A DNA stretch of 42,690 nucleotides from Pseudomonadota bacterium (GTDB lineage Bacteria > Pseudomonadota > Gammaproteobacteria > Steroidobacterales > Steroidobacteraceae): the NCBI GenBank assembly GCA_003242685.1, contig QGVD01000026.1, positions 1 to 42,690 on the forward strand, given 5' to 3'. Under the pieces are notes generated by a model that worked only from the letters and a program-made list of their open reading frames with translations, had not been told where the DNA came from and did not search any database. The translations under genes and the position numbers were made by a program. Position 1 is the first letter of the stretch; every line of letters begins with the position of its first letter. Of the stretch, positions 1 to 11,218 are shown piece after piece.

Positions 1-162
1 GTGAGGGGAGGGCGGCGGAGGATGGAAAGAAAAACCAGGTGAGAGCCCCCACCCCCGGAGGTCTGACCCCCCGCAATTGGAAGGAGGGGGGGGCCCCGGG
101 GCGGGGCCCGCCTCGCCGCAAGCGTTCAGCGATCGCCCGATGAGCGACGCTCGGGAACTGCG
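1..162. other. Window-edge non-coding stretch, G/C homopolymer rich
   Basis: No gene is visible. The stretch has runs of G and C and a perfect 8-bp GC-only hairpin (arms 91-98 and 102-109, loop of three G). The hairpin lies about 55 nt beyond the stop of the minus-strand gene at 163-738 and could act as its terminator, but no T-run follows it on that strand. The composition is cruder than the rest of the window, so assembly-edge noise is also possible. Confidence 0.3.
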
Positions 163-738
163 TCAGTTCTCGACGTGGATCGCGCCGTCGTGATCGAGCT
201 TGATGTTGTCGTGCGCATCCGCGTCGTGCAGCACGATGATCGCGCTCGACGGACCGCGCGTATCGCGCGGGAAGATCAGCAGGTGGTGCGGCTCACCGTG
301 AATGGTGACCATGCCGTACCAGTGCTCGTACTCGTACCACGGCTCCGCGGTCATCGCGTAGCCGGACATCGCGAGGAACGGGTTCGAAGCTTCCTCGCCG
401 GGGATGCACTCGAAATCGGCGGGAATGCTGCGCATCTTCGTGCCCGGGCGGTACTCGAGCTTCACCCGCTTCCAGCCCTTCGGCCACACGAGCCGCCCGT
501 TGTCGATCGCTTCGAGAACGAAGCTCTCCCCGTCATGCGAGCTCCGCGAGACGCGGAACTTGAGGCCGGGCTGCGTATGCCCGCCAATCCCCGCGTGAGG
601 CTCAGAGCAGTCCTTGCTCACCGTCCATTCACTGAAGAAGTACTCGGGAATCGATGCGGACTGTGCCCAGGCCGGCGAACCGGCGCCAATGAGACAAATG
701 GCTGCGACGGACAGTAGTCCACGGACAGTGAGGGGCAT
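163..738 (-). CDS. Exported hypothetical protein
   Basis: This encodes a 191-residue protein that I do not recognise. The ATG at 738 is chosen because an AAGGAGA ribosome site lies 6-7 nt upstream; an in-frame TTG at 759 would place that site inside the gene. Residues 1 to about 26 form a Sec signal peptide (hydrophobic LLSVAAICLIGAG, cleavage near AWAQ-S). The mature part is rich in aromatic residues and histidine, has only two cysteines, and shows no repeat or membrane segment. It follows the CHAT protease gene on the same strand with a 99-bp gap, so the two may be co-transcribed. By position, and because some CHAT proteases act on products of adjacent genes, it could be a partner or substrate of that enzyme; this is inference only. 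Confidence 0.75.
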   Translation of the reverse strand: MPLTVRGLLSVAAICLIGAGSPAWAQSASIPEYFFSEWTVSKDCSEPHAGIGGHTQPGLKFRVSRSSHDGESFVLEAIDNGRLVWPKGWKRVKLEYRPGTKMRSIPADFECIPGEEASNPFLAMSGYAMTAEPWYEYEHWYGMVTIHGEPHHLLIFPRDTRGPSSAIIVLHDADAHDNIKLDHDGAIHVEN

Positions 739-837
739 CAGACGTCTCCTTGGAATCAAGCGGTGACAGAAATCACACCTGCCTACTGCTCCAAGGAGCC
801 CGTCTATCTCATCTCATCGACTCGCCGCTCCCGTGCT

Positions 838-3800
838 CTACAGAGTCGCGTCCGGCCAGCCGTAGAGGCTGAACGCCGCCCAGTCGCGGACCGGGCCGTC
901 TTCCGCGTGGAGCAGCTGCGCCCTGCGCAGCGCGCCGGCGGCATCGAGCCGCTCCACGAGCAGGAACTCGTAGAAATCGCGCATGAAGCGGGCCGTCGCC
1001 TCATCGTCCACGCGCCACAGGCTCGCGAGCACGGAGGAGGCGCCCGCCTGGAGGAATGCCTGAGTCGGTCCCAGCACACCTTCACCGGGGAGCAGTCGGC
1101 CGCGGGACGTTTCGCAGGCGCTCAGGACGACGAGACGTGCCTGCAGCCTGAGTCCGAGGATGTCGAGCAATCCGAACGCTCCGCTCGACTCGTCCTCGTC
1201 GCCGTCGGGCGTGAGGGCGAGCGCGGAGAGGCGCGGGCGCCAGGCATCGACGTGACCGTGGGTGGCGATGTGGAGGAGAGCCGGTTCGCCCTCCACTGCC
1301 GAACGCAGCTCGGAGCGCGTCGCCGCGCATCCGAGCCGGGTGATGACCTTGCTCGCCGGCCGCGTCCGTCTGATCAGCTCGGCGATCGCCATCACTTCCT
1401 CGCGCGTGCCCGGCAGCCGCGGGAGGCGCCGCGACCAGGAAGACGATACGCGCGCGACGCTGGCGGCGATGGCCGGAGGCGTGTCGTCGCATTCGCGCTG
1501 CCAGTCGGACATGCGGAACACCGGATCGCCGAACAGCGCGACGTTCAGCGCTCCCCGCTGCATGCGGCCCGTGGCGACGGGGCGTGCGAGGATTTCCGCC
1601 GAAGGCACTATCGTGCTCGCGGCCCTGTGCAGCACCAGTACCTCGGGTTCGCTCTCGTTCCAGGGCAGCAGGGCGAAGGGCACCGTATGCAGCACGTCGT
1701 CGGGGACGAACACGAGACGTGAGCTTCCGACTCCACCGCTCAGCGGCCACAGCACGAGACGGGCGAGATCCGCCGCCCGCATGCGGATATCGCGCGCCGG
1801 AGCCTCGGGATTCCTCAGCAGCTCGCGCAGCGCGTCGGCCGCCGCAGCGATCCGGTCGTGCTCGGCGAGGCGCACGAGACGGATCGTCCCGCGCTCGATC
1901 ACGAAGGCGAACATCTCGTCGCGCCCGACCACGTACTCGACGAGCGCCGCGTCGAGCCGCTCGAGCTGCCTGAGCAGCGCTTCTCTGTCGAGCGTCGCGG
2001 TCCGTGCAGGCTCGCCCACGAGCCGCTGCAGCCGCTCGAGAAAGACGTTCCAGTCCGTCCCGGGCGCGCTCTCGTCCACGATGCGCCTCACGCCCGCGAG
2101 GAGGTCGGCGAACTCGTCCGCTCGCTGCGGCGCTTCGCGATCCGCCATCGTCTGAGTCGCCGCGTAGCGCAGCGCGCGCGCCCGGCCTCGTTCCGCCGTC
2201 TCGAACGCCGCCCACGCGACATCGGCGGCCGTCTCGTCGGAGCGCGCGAGCGCCCGATCGGCAGTGATCTCGGTGAGTCTTGCGAAAACGGCGTGCTGAG
2301 ACGCCAGGTAGGTCGCCCGCTTCTCGCCGTCGAGCTCCTCGATCGGCACGCGCTCGATGAGATCCGCGGCAGCGCGCAGCGTGGCCAGGGCTTCTCCGGG
2401 CGCACCCTGCCGTTCGAGCCCTTCGGCGATGAGCTCGAGCGACGTCACGATCTGTCCGACGTCGGCTCGTGCGCCGCTCATCCACAGCGCCTCGCGCGCG
2501 TGCTGGAGCGCTTCGGCCGCCTTCCCGCCCGCGAGCGCCGCTCGCGCGAGCCCCAGGTGAGCGAGCGTTCGATTCTCGTGAGTCTGCGGCAGATTCGCCT
2601 GATCCGCGATCCGCAGCGCTTCCGCGAATGCGCGTTGCGCATCCGGTGCGTCGCCGTGCGCGAGCGCGATGTCACCCTGCGCGATGGCGAGTCTCAGCCG
2701 CGTGCGGGGCGTCGCCGCGTAGCCGGCCGCGCTGTCGATGCACCTGTGCGCCTGTGCCGGATTTCCGGTGAGCAGTGCCAGCCTGCCGAGCGAAGAGAGC
2801 GCGTTGAAGACCGGAAGCTTCGCGTCCGTGGAAAGCGAGTGCGGCGCTTCACCGGGAACGCAGGAATCCAGCGCCGCCACCGGGATGCTCTCGTCCGCGA
2901 TCATCGACCGCGTGCCGAAGTCCGGCATGCCGGAGGGATTCCTGCTGCCCCAGCCGACGGTCTGCGCGAGCAGATCCCTGCAGTCGAGCGTCGCGACGTG
3001 CCTCAGATACGCGTCGGCATCGCCGAAGCTGCCCGTCTCGAGCGCGAGCGCGCCGAGGCGGGAGAGCGCGCGCCGCAGCCCGTCGCACGAGCCGATCCCC
3101 GCATAGAGCCGCACGGCGTTGAGGTGCGAGCGTTCGCTCTGCTCGAAGAGCCCGACGGAAGCCTGCAGCCGCCCGAGATTGTCCCAGACGGTGGAAGCCG
3201 TGTCGGGGAAGATCTCGGGATCGAGCTCGCGCAGCGCGTCGCGATAGGCCTGGAGCGCAGCCGGATAGCTCTCTTCCTCGAGGAGCGTTGCCTCGTTCTG
3301 ACGCGCGAGCGCATGGCACTCCCAGTCACGCAGCTCACTGCAGTGTCCGGCTGCAGCGGCGAAGCGCTGCCGCGCCTCGGCCAGCCGGTTCGCACGGTAG
3401 TCGAGAAAGCCGGTGAAGATCTCGATGCGCGGCAGCTCGCGCACTCCGTGAAGCGCCGCACGAAGCCGCTCGCGCGCGGCGTCGAGCAGTCGCACGACTT
3501 CCGCAAGCCGCGCTTCGGAGCCGACGCTGCCCGGTGTCTCGAGGAGCGACTTGGCGCGCAGAAACAGCAGCACCCCGTGAGGGAGCGGGTGCGTCTCGGC
3601 TGGGAGATCGACTGACGCGCGGACGGCGAGAGCGTACGCGTCCGCCGCACGCTGCAGTTTCGAATACGCGAGCTCGGCCATGGCGAGGCGTGCATCGCCG
3701 GCACGTGCGCGCAATCCGAGCGCATCGAAGCGGCGAGCCGCCGCGAGATGGCTCTGGAAGGCGCGTTGCCAGTCGCGCTCATGAGCCGCGCGGCCCGCTG

Positions 3801-4284
3801 CCGCCGCGGCTAGCTCGGCCTCGACCCGGACCTTGTGCGTCTCCGGAACGAGCTCCGCGGTGACGCAGACTTCTCCGCTGACCTCCCGTGAATCACGCGG
3901 CACGATCTGCAGGGGGACGTTCGCCTGCGGCTCGACCGTGCGAGCGAGGGAGATCCGTCCGACGCGCCGGACGGCGGCGCTCGCCCAGCCTTCTTCCTGT
4001 TCCGCCAGCCCGTCCCCGAGCCGTGCCGCGACGGAGATGCCGCGCTGCTCGACACCGACGTGCAGGAGGCCCTTCGTCGGGGAAGTGAGCGTGAGCCGGA
4101 TTTCCTGCGATCCGTCGGCAGGAAGGCAGCGCCTCTCGATGACGGTGCGCACGGGCTCGTCGAACGTGCAGCTCATCGCGGCGAGCGCAAGGGAGAAGCC
4201 CAGCATGCCGCGGGCGGCCCGACAGGCGCGCTGCCGGCCGTCCCCGGACGCGCGGACGTTCAGCGGCGTTTGGCAGGCCGACAT
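838..4284 (-). CDS. TPR-CHAT caspase-like protease, probable lipoprotein
   Basis: The product is about 1148 residues. A hydrophobic stretch followed by cysteine (SLALAAMSC, near residue 39) looks like a lipoprotein signal, although the lipobox is imperfect. Residues from about 120 to 680 contain helical tetratricopeptide-type repeats (many A-x-x-x-L/Y-x-x-A-L patterns). The last 320 residues are a CHAT domain with both catalytic signatures: His1009 in ATHGH and Cys1057 in LSACET, followed by the family's GEGVLGPTQAFLQAG and SLW-VDDEAT segments. CHAT proteins are caspase-like cysteine peptidases related to separase. Here the peptidase would sit on the periplasmic side of a membrane if the lipid signal is real. 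The start is uncertain: ATG 4284 gives a long polar leader, and ATG 4206 would start directly at the hydrophobic segment. The substrate is unknown; the exported protein downstream is the obvious candidate. Confidence 0.88.
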   Translation of the reverse strand: MSACQTPLNVRASGDGRQRACRAARGMLGFSLALAAMSCTFDEPVRTVIERRCLPADGSQEIRLTLTSPTKGLLHVGVEQRGISVAARLGDGLAEQEEGWASAAVRRVGRISLARTVEPQANVPLQIVPRDSREVSGEVCVTAELVPETHKVRVEAELAAAAAGRAAHERDWQRAFQSHLAAARRFDALGLRARAGDARLAMAELAYSKLQRAADAYALAVRASVDLPAETHPLPHGVLLFLRAKSLLETPGSVGSEARLAEVVRLLDAARERLRAALHGVRELPRIEIFTGFLDYRANRLAEARQRFAAAAGHCSELRDWECHALARQNEATLLEEESYPAALQAYRDALRELDPEIFPDTASTVWDNLGRLQASVGLFEQSERSHLNAVRLYAGIGSCDGLRRALSRLGALALETGSFGDADAYLRHVATLDCRDLLAQTVGWGSRNPSGMPDFGTRSMIADESIPVAALDSCVPGEAPHSLSTDAKLPVFNALSSLGRLALLTGNPAQAHRCIDSAAGYAATPRTRLRLAIAQGDIALAHGDAPDAQRAFAEALRIADQANLPQTHENRTLAHLGLARAALAGGKAAEALQHAREALWMSGARADVGQIVTSLELIAEGLERQGAPGEALATLRAAADLIERVPIEELDGEKRATYLASQHAVFARLTEITADRALARSDETAADVAWAAFETAERGRARALRYAATQTMADREAPQRADEFADLLAGVRRIVDESAPGTDWNVFLERLQRLVGEPARTATLDREALLRQLERLDAALVEYVVGRDEMFAFVIERGTIRLVRLAEHDRIAAAADALRELLRNPEAPARDIRMRAADLARLVLWPLSGGVGSSRLVFVPDDVLHTVPFALLPWNESEPEVLVLHRAASTIVPSAEILARPVATGRMQRGALNVALFGDPVFRMSDWQRECDDTPPAIAASVARVSSSWSRRLPRLPGTREEVMAIAELIRRTRPASKVITRLGCAATRSELRSAVEGEPALLHIATHGHVDAWRPRLSALALTPDGDEDESSGAFGLLDILGLRLQARLVVLSACETSRGRLLPGEGVLGPTQAFLQAGASSVLASLWRVDDEATARFMRDFYEFLLVERLDAAGALRRAQLLHAEDGPVRDWAAFSLYGWPDATL

Positions 4285-4498
4285 GACGAGCTGTGCAATG
4301 GACCCCGGACGGCGGCTCTGCGGCCCCGGCGACCGTTCGCGGGCGCACCGCCGTCTGACGGGGAATATTGATCAATCCAGAGTGACAAAGCGACCGTTTT
4401 CGCCTCAGCTTGACGCCGGGAGCCGGCGACTCGCCGCGACGGCAGCGACCTACGGTATGCTCCCGCGGGGGAAGCCACTGGTACGTCCGGGGGTTGCA

Positions 4499-6787
<2,289 letters not shown>

Positions 6788-6806
6788 GATCACGCGGAAT
6801 CGGAGC

Positions 6807-6838
6807 AGGCCGGGTCACCGCGAGTGACCCGGCCTTTC
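6807..6838. terminator. Rho-independent terminator after acs, shared with convergent gene
   Basis: A perfect 12-bp stem (6807-6818 with 6824-6835) closes a five-base loop, and on the plus strand the stem runs into TTTC. It lies 20 nt after the acs stop and about 22 nt from the stop of the convergent receptor gene. It should stop acs transcription and may also block read-through from the receptor side. Confidence 0.85.
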
Positions 6839-6860
6839 TCGTCCTGGCGACCCGGCGTCC

Positions 6861-7220
6861 TCAGAACCTGTAGCCGGCCTGCAGATACCAGAAGCGTCCC
6901 GGCAGATCGTAGGTGGACGGATCGTAGCCGTTCAGCGAGCACGACAGACAGATCGGCGGATCCTCGTCGAGCGCGTTGTTGAGCCCGACCGCGAGAGTGA
7001 GACCCTCGGCGCCGAACGCGTCGCGCCACCCGAAGCGCAGATCGACGTAGGTGGTCGCGTCGAGCTCGTTGAGAGACAGGCTCTCATCCTGAGGATTCGG
7101 ATGCGAGCACAGCCCGAGAGCGGTGAAGCTGTTGGGCGTTCCGTCGAGGAAGTCCGAGCACGACTCCATCACCGAGTCGATGTGGCGCACCGTGACGTTG
7201 GCGTTGAAACTCCCGCGCGT
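6861..7220 (-). pseudogene. C-terminal barrel end of the TonB-dependent receptor, beyond amber stop
   Basis: These 119 codons follow TAG 7221-7223 without a frame change. They start TRGSFNANVTVRHIDS, contain VGLNNALDEDPP, which is typical of late barrel strands, and end FWYLQAGYRF, the terminal aromatic residue used for outer-membrane insertion. A full protein would be 979 residues. An internal ATG exists at 7190, but it has no signal peptide, so separate expression as an outer-membrane protein is unlikely. Confidence 0.85.
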
Positions 7221-9800
7221 CTAGCCGACGTCGAGCGTCGACTGCCACTCGGGGATGGCGCTGTCGTTGACCTCCACGCCTTCGGCGCGCGGCTCGGGTT
7301 CACCCGTCGCTCCGAGGGCCGTGAAGTCGTTCACGAATGTGTTGAACCACGTCACCGTGAAGCTGCCGTAGGCTGAATCGGGCGCCTGCCACGAGAGCTT
7401 CACGTCGAAACCGTCGGTCTCGATGCGCCCGATGTTCGTCAAGCGGTTCTGGAACGCGGAGATGTTGCCGGTCGGCGTTCGCTCGATGCCGGTGCAGAAC
7501 GCCGGGTCGAGCGTGCGCACGCACTGCGTGAGCTGCGTCTCCGCGTCGACCGCCTGGATCGCGCCCTCGATCTCGTGATCGTAATAGGTGAACTCCAGCG
7601 AAAGGCGCTGTGACCAGGAAACGCCTTCCGCCCAGCGCGGCGTGTAGACGAACCCGGCCGTGAAGCTGTCCGCCGTTTCGGGCTCGAGCTCTGCGTTGCC
7701 GCCGGTGATCACGGAGATCTGCGGATTGATCTGCACGTAGTTGGCCGGAATGCCGAGCGCCGCGCAGTTGGCGCGGATCGTCGCGTCGGCCGACGCCGGA
7801 TAGTTCGAGCAGGGATCCGACAGCACGGCGTCGAAGCGCGTGGCGGCGCCGAACAGCTCGCCGATCGCCGGCGCGCGGAAGCCTTCCGCAAAAGTGCCGC
7901 GCAGGACGAGGTCTTCGATGGGCTGCCAGCGCAGACCGGCCTTGAACGTCTCCTCTCCGCCGAACGTGCTGTAGTCGGAGTACCGGCCGGCGAGACTGAG
8001 GTCCAGCCTCTCGGCACCGGGCAGGTCGCGCAGCAGCGGCACGTTGAGCTCGAGATACACCTCCTTGACGTCGTAGGAGCCGGACGTCGGCTGAGCCGGA
8101 ATGTCGTTGCTCTCGCCGGTGATCTTGAGCGAATCCGGCTGGAAGAAGCCCTCGTAGTCGCGATACTCGAAGCCGAGCGCGAAGGCGAGGGGTCCCGCCC
8201 ACATGTCGAACAGCTCACCGGTGAGGTTCGCGGAGGCGAGCTGCAGGTTGTTCTCGCTCTTGTCGGTGCCGACGTACTGGATCCACTGCAGCATCTCCGG
8301 CGTGACCGTGCCCTCGCCGCCGAAGAGATTGAGCGGCACGCAGCCCGGAATCGCCGCGCACACGGCGGGATCGCCGAGCGCCTGCTGGATGTGCAGCACG
8401 TTGTAGTTGCCGCGCGCCGTCTGGTCGGCCCGGTTGCGCGCATCGACGAGGTTCACGTCCCAGAACATGTCGCGGCCGCCGAGCGTGAAGCTCCCCTCGA
8501 AGCCGGTGCCGAAGTAGTACGTGTCGACGTTCTGCTCGTAGATGCGCGGACCGCCCTCGACCGGGCGCCGAGCGAGTACGAGGAAGTTCTGGCCGTTGAC
8601 GAGATCGATGCCGAACGGGTTGTACGGATTGAGCGCCGAGATCGAGACGGTGTCGGCGAGCCCGCCCGTGCCCGCATCGGGACCGAGGAAGATGGGTTCC
8701 GGCGCTGCGCGGTTCACCGACTCGCGTGTGTTGTAGAGCCCCTTGAGGTACCACTGCACGCCGGGAGAGAGCTGGTAGCGGAACTGGCCGAAGAGCGCCC
8801 GGCGCTCGTTCGGTGTCAGCACCAGGTTGTAGGGCGCGAAGTTGAAGCGGTCGTCGTCGGTGAAAGGATGGTACGTGCTCGCGCCGCCCGTGGGATTCGC
8901 CGGATCGTAGACGGGACTCGTCGCGCCTGTGTTGAGCGCCAGGTCCACCGCGTTCTGGCCGGCGAGCTGCGGTGTCGAGCAGTCCGCGACTCGCGGGTCG
9001 CAGAATATGAAGCGGCCCTGCGGCGTCGCGGAGCTGCCGCGCGTCACGCCAGTGCCCGGAACGGGGAACAATGCCTGGTTGCGATCGCTCGATTCGACCG
9101 CTTCCTGCCTGGTGTAGCTCACCGAGATGAAGAACGAGAAATCGTCTCCGGTGCTGCCGAACGACAGATCGGCGCGCGTCGTCTCGCCGTCGCCCTCGTC
9201 GTACGCGCCGAAGTAGAGATTGCCGTCGAGACCGTCGAAGTCGCGCCGCGTGATGATGTTGACCACGCCCGCGATCGCGTCCGAGCCGTAGATCGCCGAG
9301 GCGCCGTCTTCCAGAACCTCGACGCGCTCGATGATCGAGAGCGGAATGGTGTTGAGATCCACCACCGTGCTCACGCCGCTCGCGGAGGACTCGTTCACCC
9401 AGCGGATGCCGTCGACGAGCACCAGCACGCGTTTCGATCCGAGATGCCGCAGATCGATCTGTGCCGAGCCCGCGCCGATTCCGCCCGCGTCGGCGGGATA
9501 GCCGAAATTGCCGCTCGAGTTGAACCTGGTGTTGAGCGCGGAGCCGCTCGTCGTGAGCTCCTGCAGTATGTCGCCGATGGACGCGAGTCCCTGCTGCTCG
9601 AGAGCGTCGCGTCCCAGGGTCGTAACCGGTGCGATGCCCTGCATGTCGGCGGAACGGATGCGTGAGCCGACGACGGTGACCTCCTCGATGTCCTCGGACG
9701 GTGTCCGTTCCTGAGCCTGTGCCGTGACCACAGGAAGTACTGAACCGGAAAACATTGCGAGCGCCACGGCTCGCGCGACGGAACTGCTGGACCGCTTCAT
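7221..9800 (-). CDS. TonB-dependent receptor, interrupted by in-frame amber
   Basis: This is an outer-membrane TonB-dependent receptor for uptake of an unidentified ligand. ATG 9800 follows GGGAGA by five bases. The signal peptide ends near TAQAQ (residue 31), and the TonB-box region reads EEVTVVGSRI. The plug domain follows, about residues 45-160, with the usual VLVDG, IERVEVLEDGASAIYGSDAIAGVVNIIT stretch and a GIGAGSAQIDLRHLG motif, and then the beta barrel. Translation stops at TAG 7221-7223, codon 860, inside a barrel strand (after STLDVG). The downstream sequence continues in the same frame with the missing barrel end (6861-7220). A barrel lacking its last strands is not expected to assemble, so this is a pseudogene, a sequencing error or a case of amber read-through. 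No regulator or substrate-specific enzyme lies beside it. Confidence 0.85.
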   Translation of the reverse strand: MKRSSSSVARAVALAMFSGSVLPVVTAQAQERTPSEDIEEVTVVGSRIRSADMQGIAPVTTLGRDALEQQGLASIGDILQELTTSGSALNTRFNSSGNFGYPADAGGIGAGSAQIDLRHLGSKRVLVLVDGIRWVNESSASGVSTVVDLNTIPLSIIERVEVLEDGASAIYGSDAIAGVVNIITRRDFDGLDGNLYFGAYDEGDGETTRADLSFGSTGDDFSFFISVSYTRQEAVESSDRNQALFPVPGTGVTRGSSATPQGRFIFCDPRVADCSTPQLAGQNAVDLALNTGATSPVYDPANPTGGASTYHPFTDDDRFNFAPYNLVLTPNERRALFGQFRYQLSPGVQWYLKGLYNTRESVNRAAPEPIFLGPDAGTGGLADTVSISALNPYNPFGIDLVNGQNFLVLARRPVEGGPRIYEQNVDTYYFGTGFEGSFTLGGRDMFWDVNLVDARNRADQTARGNYNVLHIQQALGDPAVCAAIPGCVPLNLFGGEGTVTPEMLQWIQYVGTDKSENNLQLASANLTGELFDMWAGPLAFALGFEYRDYEGFFQPDSLKITGESNDIPAQPTSGSYDVKEVYLELNVPLLRDLPGAERLDLSLAGRYSDYSTFGGEETFKAGLRWQPIEDLVLRGTFAEGFRAPAIGELFGAATRFDAVLSDPCSNYPASADATIRANCAALGIPANYVQINPQISVITGGNAELEPETADSFTAGFVYTPRWAEGVSWSQRLSLEFTYYDHEIEGAIQAVDAETQLTQCVRTLDPAFCTGIERTPTGNISAFQNRLTNIGRIETDGFDVKLSWQAPDSAYGSFTVTWFNTFVNDFTALGATGEPEPRAEGVEVNDSAIPEWQSTLDVG

Positions 9801-9820
9801 GAGTGTCTCCCTGTCCTGGT

Positions 9821-9863
9821 GGAACGCCGTGTTCCGTGGCCCGGGTCCGATTGCCGGACCCGG
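9821..9863 (-). other. Two hairpins in the leader of the TonB receptor gene
   Basis: Just upstream of the receptor start lie two inverted repeats: arms 9821-9825/9831-9835 (5 bp) and arms 9841-9849/9855-9863 (9 bp, mostly GC, five-base loop). On the minus-strand transcript both would form in the 5' leader, 20-60 nt before the ribosome site. The role is unknown. I do not recognise a riboswitch class. Confidence 0.35.
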
Positions 9864-10091
9864 CAGCTCCGCTGTCCCGCCTGGAGAGGAGTCTGTTGCA
9901 CACTCGTCACAGTGCAGGGAGCACGGTGCCGCTGACGTGGCGGGAGCAAGCTGCGTGCCGTCGTGCGGCCGCAACATGGCAGCGGCGGACGCTCGCGGTG
10001 TCCGAGCGAAACGCAGCGCGCGTCATTGCTCGAGCTGAATCGTGGCGAATGCGATCTGAGATCACGGCACGTCTCGTGCGTGGGAGCGGGC

Positions 10092-11063
10092 ATGTCTTCA
10101 TCTCGGGCCGATCCGTCCGCGAACGACACGGAGCTCGAGCCGGCGCTTCCGATCACCGTGATCATGAATGCCGGCTCCGGGCGCAGGGACGCGGAGAACG
10201 ATCGCCGGCAGATCGAGGAGGCGCTCGAGCGCTCGGGCCGCGAGTACCGCATCGTCCCGTGTGCACGGCCCGGGGATCTCGAGCGCGCGGCACGCGAAGC
10301 CGTCGCCGACGCCGCACGACATCCGCGCATCGTCGCCGCCGCCGGCGGCGACGGAACCATCAACGCCGTCGCGGGCCACGTTCTCGGCACGGGGCTGTCG
10401 CTCGGGGTGATACCGCTCGGCACGTACAACTTCTTCGCGCGCGACCTGGGTATTCCCCTCGATCCCGCGCGCGCCGCGGCGGCTCTCGTCGACGGCAGGG
10501 TACGCCGCGTCCACGTCGCTCACGTCAACGGCAGGCTGTTTCTCATCAACGCGACGTTCGGTCTGTATCGCCGCGTCCTCGAGGAGCGCGAGCGGTACAA
10601 GCACCGCTTCGGCCGCTACCGCTTCGTGACCGTTCCCTCCGCGCTGATCACGCTGATGCGCAACCATCGCACCTACCGCGTGGAGCTCGAGCTCGACGGA
10701 CGTCCGGCGGTGCTGCACACGCTCATGCTGTTCTTCGGCCTCAACACGCTGCAGCTCGAGAAGCTCGATCTCGATGTCGCGGAGTGCACCGCTCGCGGCA
10801 GGCTCGCAGTGCTCGCGCTGCGCCCGATGAGCCGACTCGAGCTGCTGGGCATCGCGCTGCGCGGCGCGCTGCAGAGGCTCGAGCAGGCGCCGAACCTGCA
10901 GCGCCACTGCGCCTCGCGGGTCGACGTCTACTGGCGAGGTGCACGCCGCATCCGCGTTGCGCTAGACGGCGAGACGATCGAGTGCGAGGTGCCGTTGCGC
11001 TTCGAGGTACTGCCCGACGCCCTGCCCGTCGTCGTGCCGCGCAGCCCCGAGCCGCGCGAATGA
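10092..11063 (+). CDS. Diacylglycerol/lipid kinase family protein
   Basis: This 323-residue protein belongs to the DAGK catalytic family, which phosphorylates diacylglycerol or related lipids at the cytoplasmic membrane surface. The nucleotide-binding motif AAGGDGTINAV is at 83-93. The second signature, IPLGTYNFFARDLGIP (107-122), is a variant of the usual LPLGTGNDFA motif, so the substrate may differ from classical DgkB/YegS enzymes. The C-terminal half has the beta-sandwich pattern of the family. ATG 10092 is preceded by GGGAGCGGG. It diverges from the TonB receptor gene (291-bp gap). The exact lipid is not deducible. Confidence 0.85.
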   Translation: MSSSRADPSANDTELEPALPITVIMNAGSGRRDAENDRRQIEEALERSGREYRIVPCARPGDLERAAREAVADAARHPRIVAAAGGDGTINAVAGHVLGTGLSLGVIPLGTYNFFARDLGIPLDPARAAAALVDGRVRRVHVAHVNGRLFLINATFGLYRRVLEERERYKHRFGRYRFVTVPSALITLMRNHRTYRVELELDGRPAVLHTLMLFFGLNTLQLEKLDLDVAECTARGRLAVLALRPMSRLELLGIALRGALQRLEQAPNLQRHCASRVDVYWRGARRIRVALDGETIECEVPLRFEVLPDALPVVVPRSPEPRE

Positions 11064-11218
11064 CGGCGGTCGCGTGCACGCGACGGACAGGGATTTTCCG
11101 GCTGAAACAGGCGGAACCGTCGCGATTCGGGGACGGTCTGCAAAGCAGTTGACTGCAGCGGCCTCAGGGCACACCCTTGCCGACTCTCTTCCCGGGGTCT
11201 GCACAGAGCCGCACGACC

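Noticed and set aside
1858..3615. 585-codon plus-strand open frame inside the CHAT gene
   Set aside because: Antisense shadow with Arg-rich composition and no motif; the CHAT frame has catalytic motifs and repeats.
4367..4376. ATTGATCAAT palindrome between the CHAT and acs genes
   Set aside because: It recalls an FNR/CRP-type half-site, but the four-base spacer of an FNR box is absent. Ten bases are too short to call an operator.
8391..9665. 424-codon plus-strand open frame antisense to the TonB receptor
   Set aside because: Shadow of the receptor; no start context and no domain.
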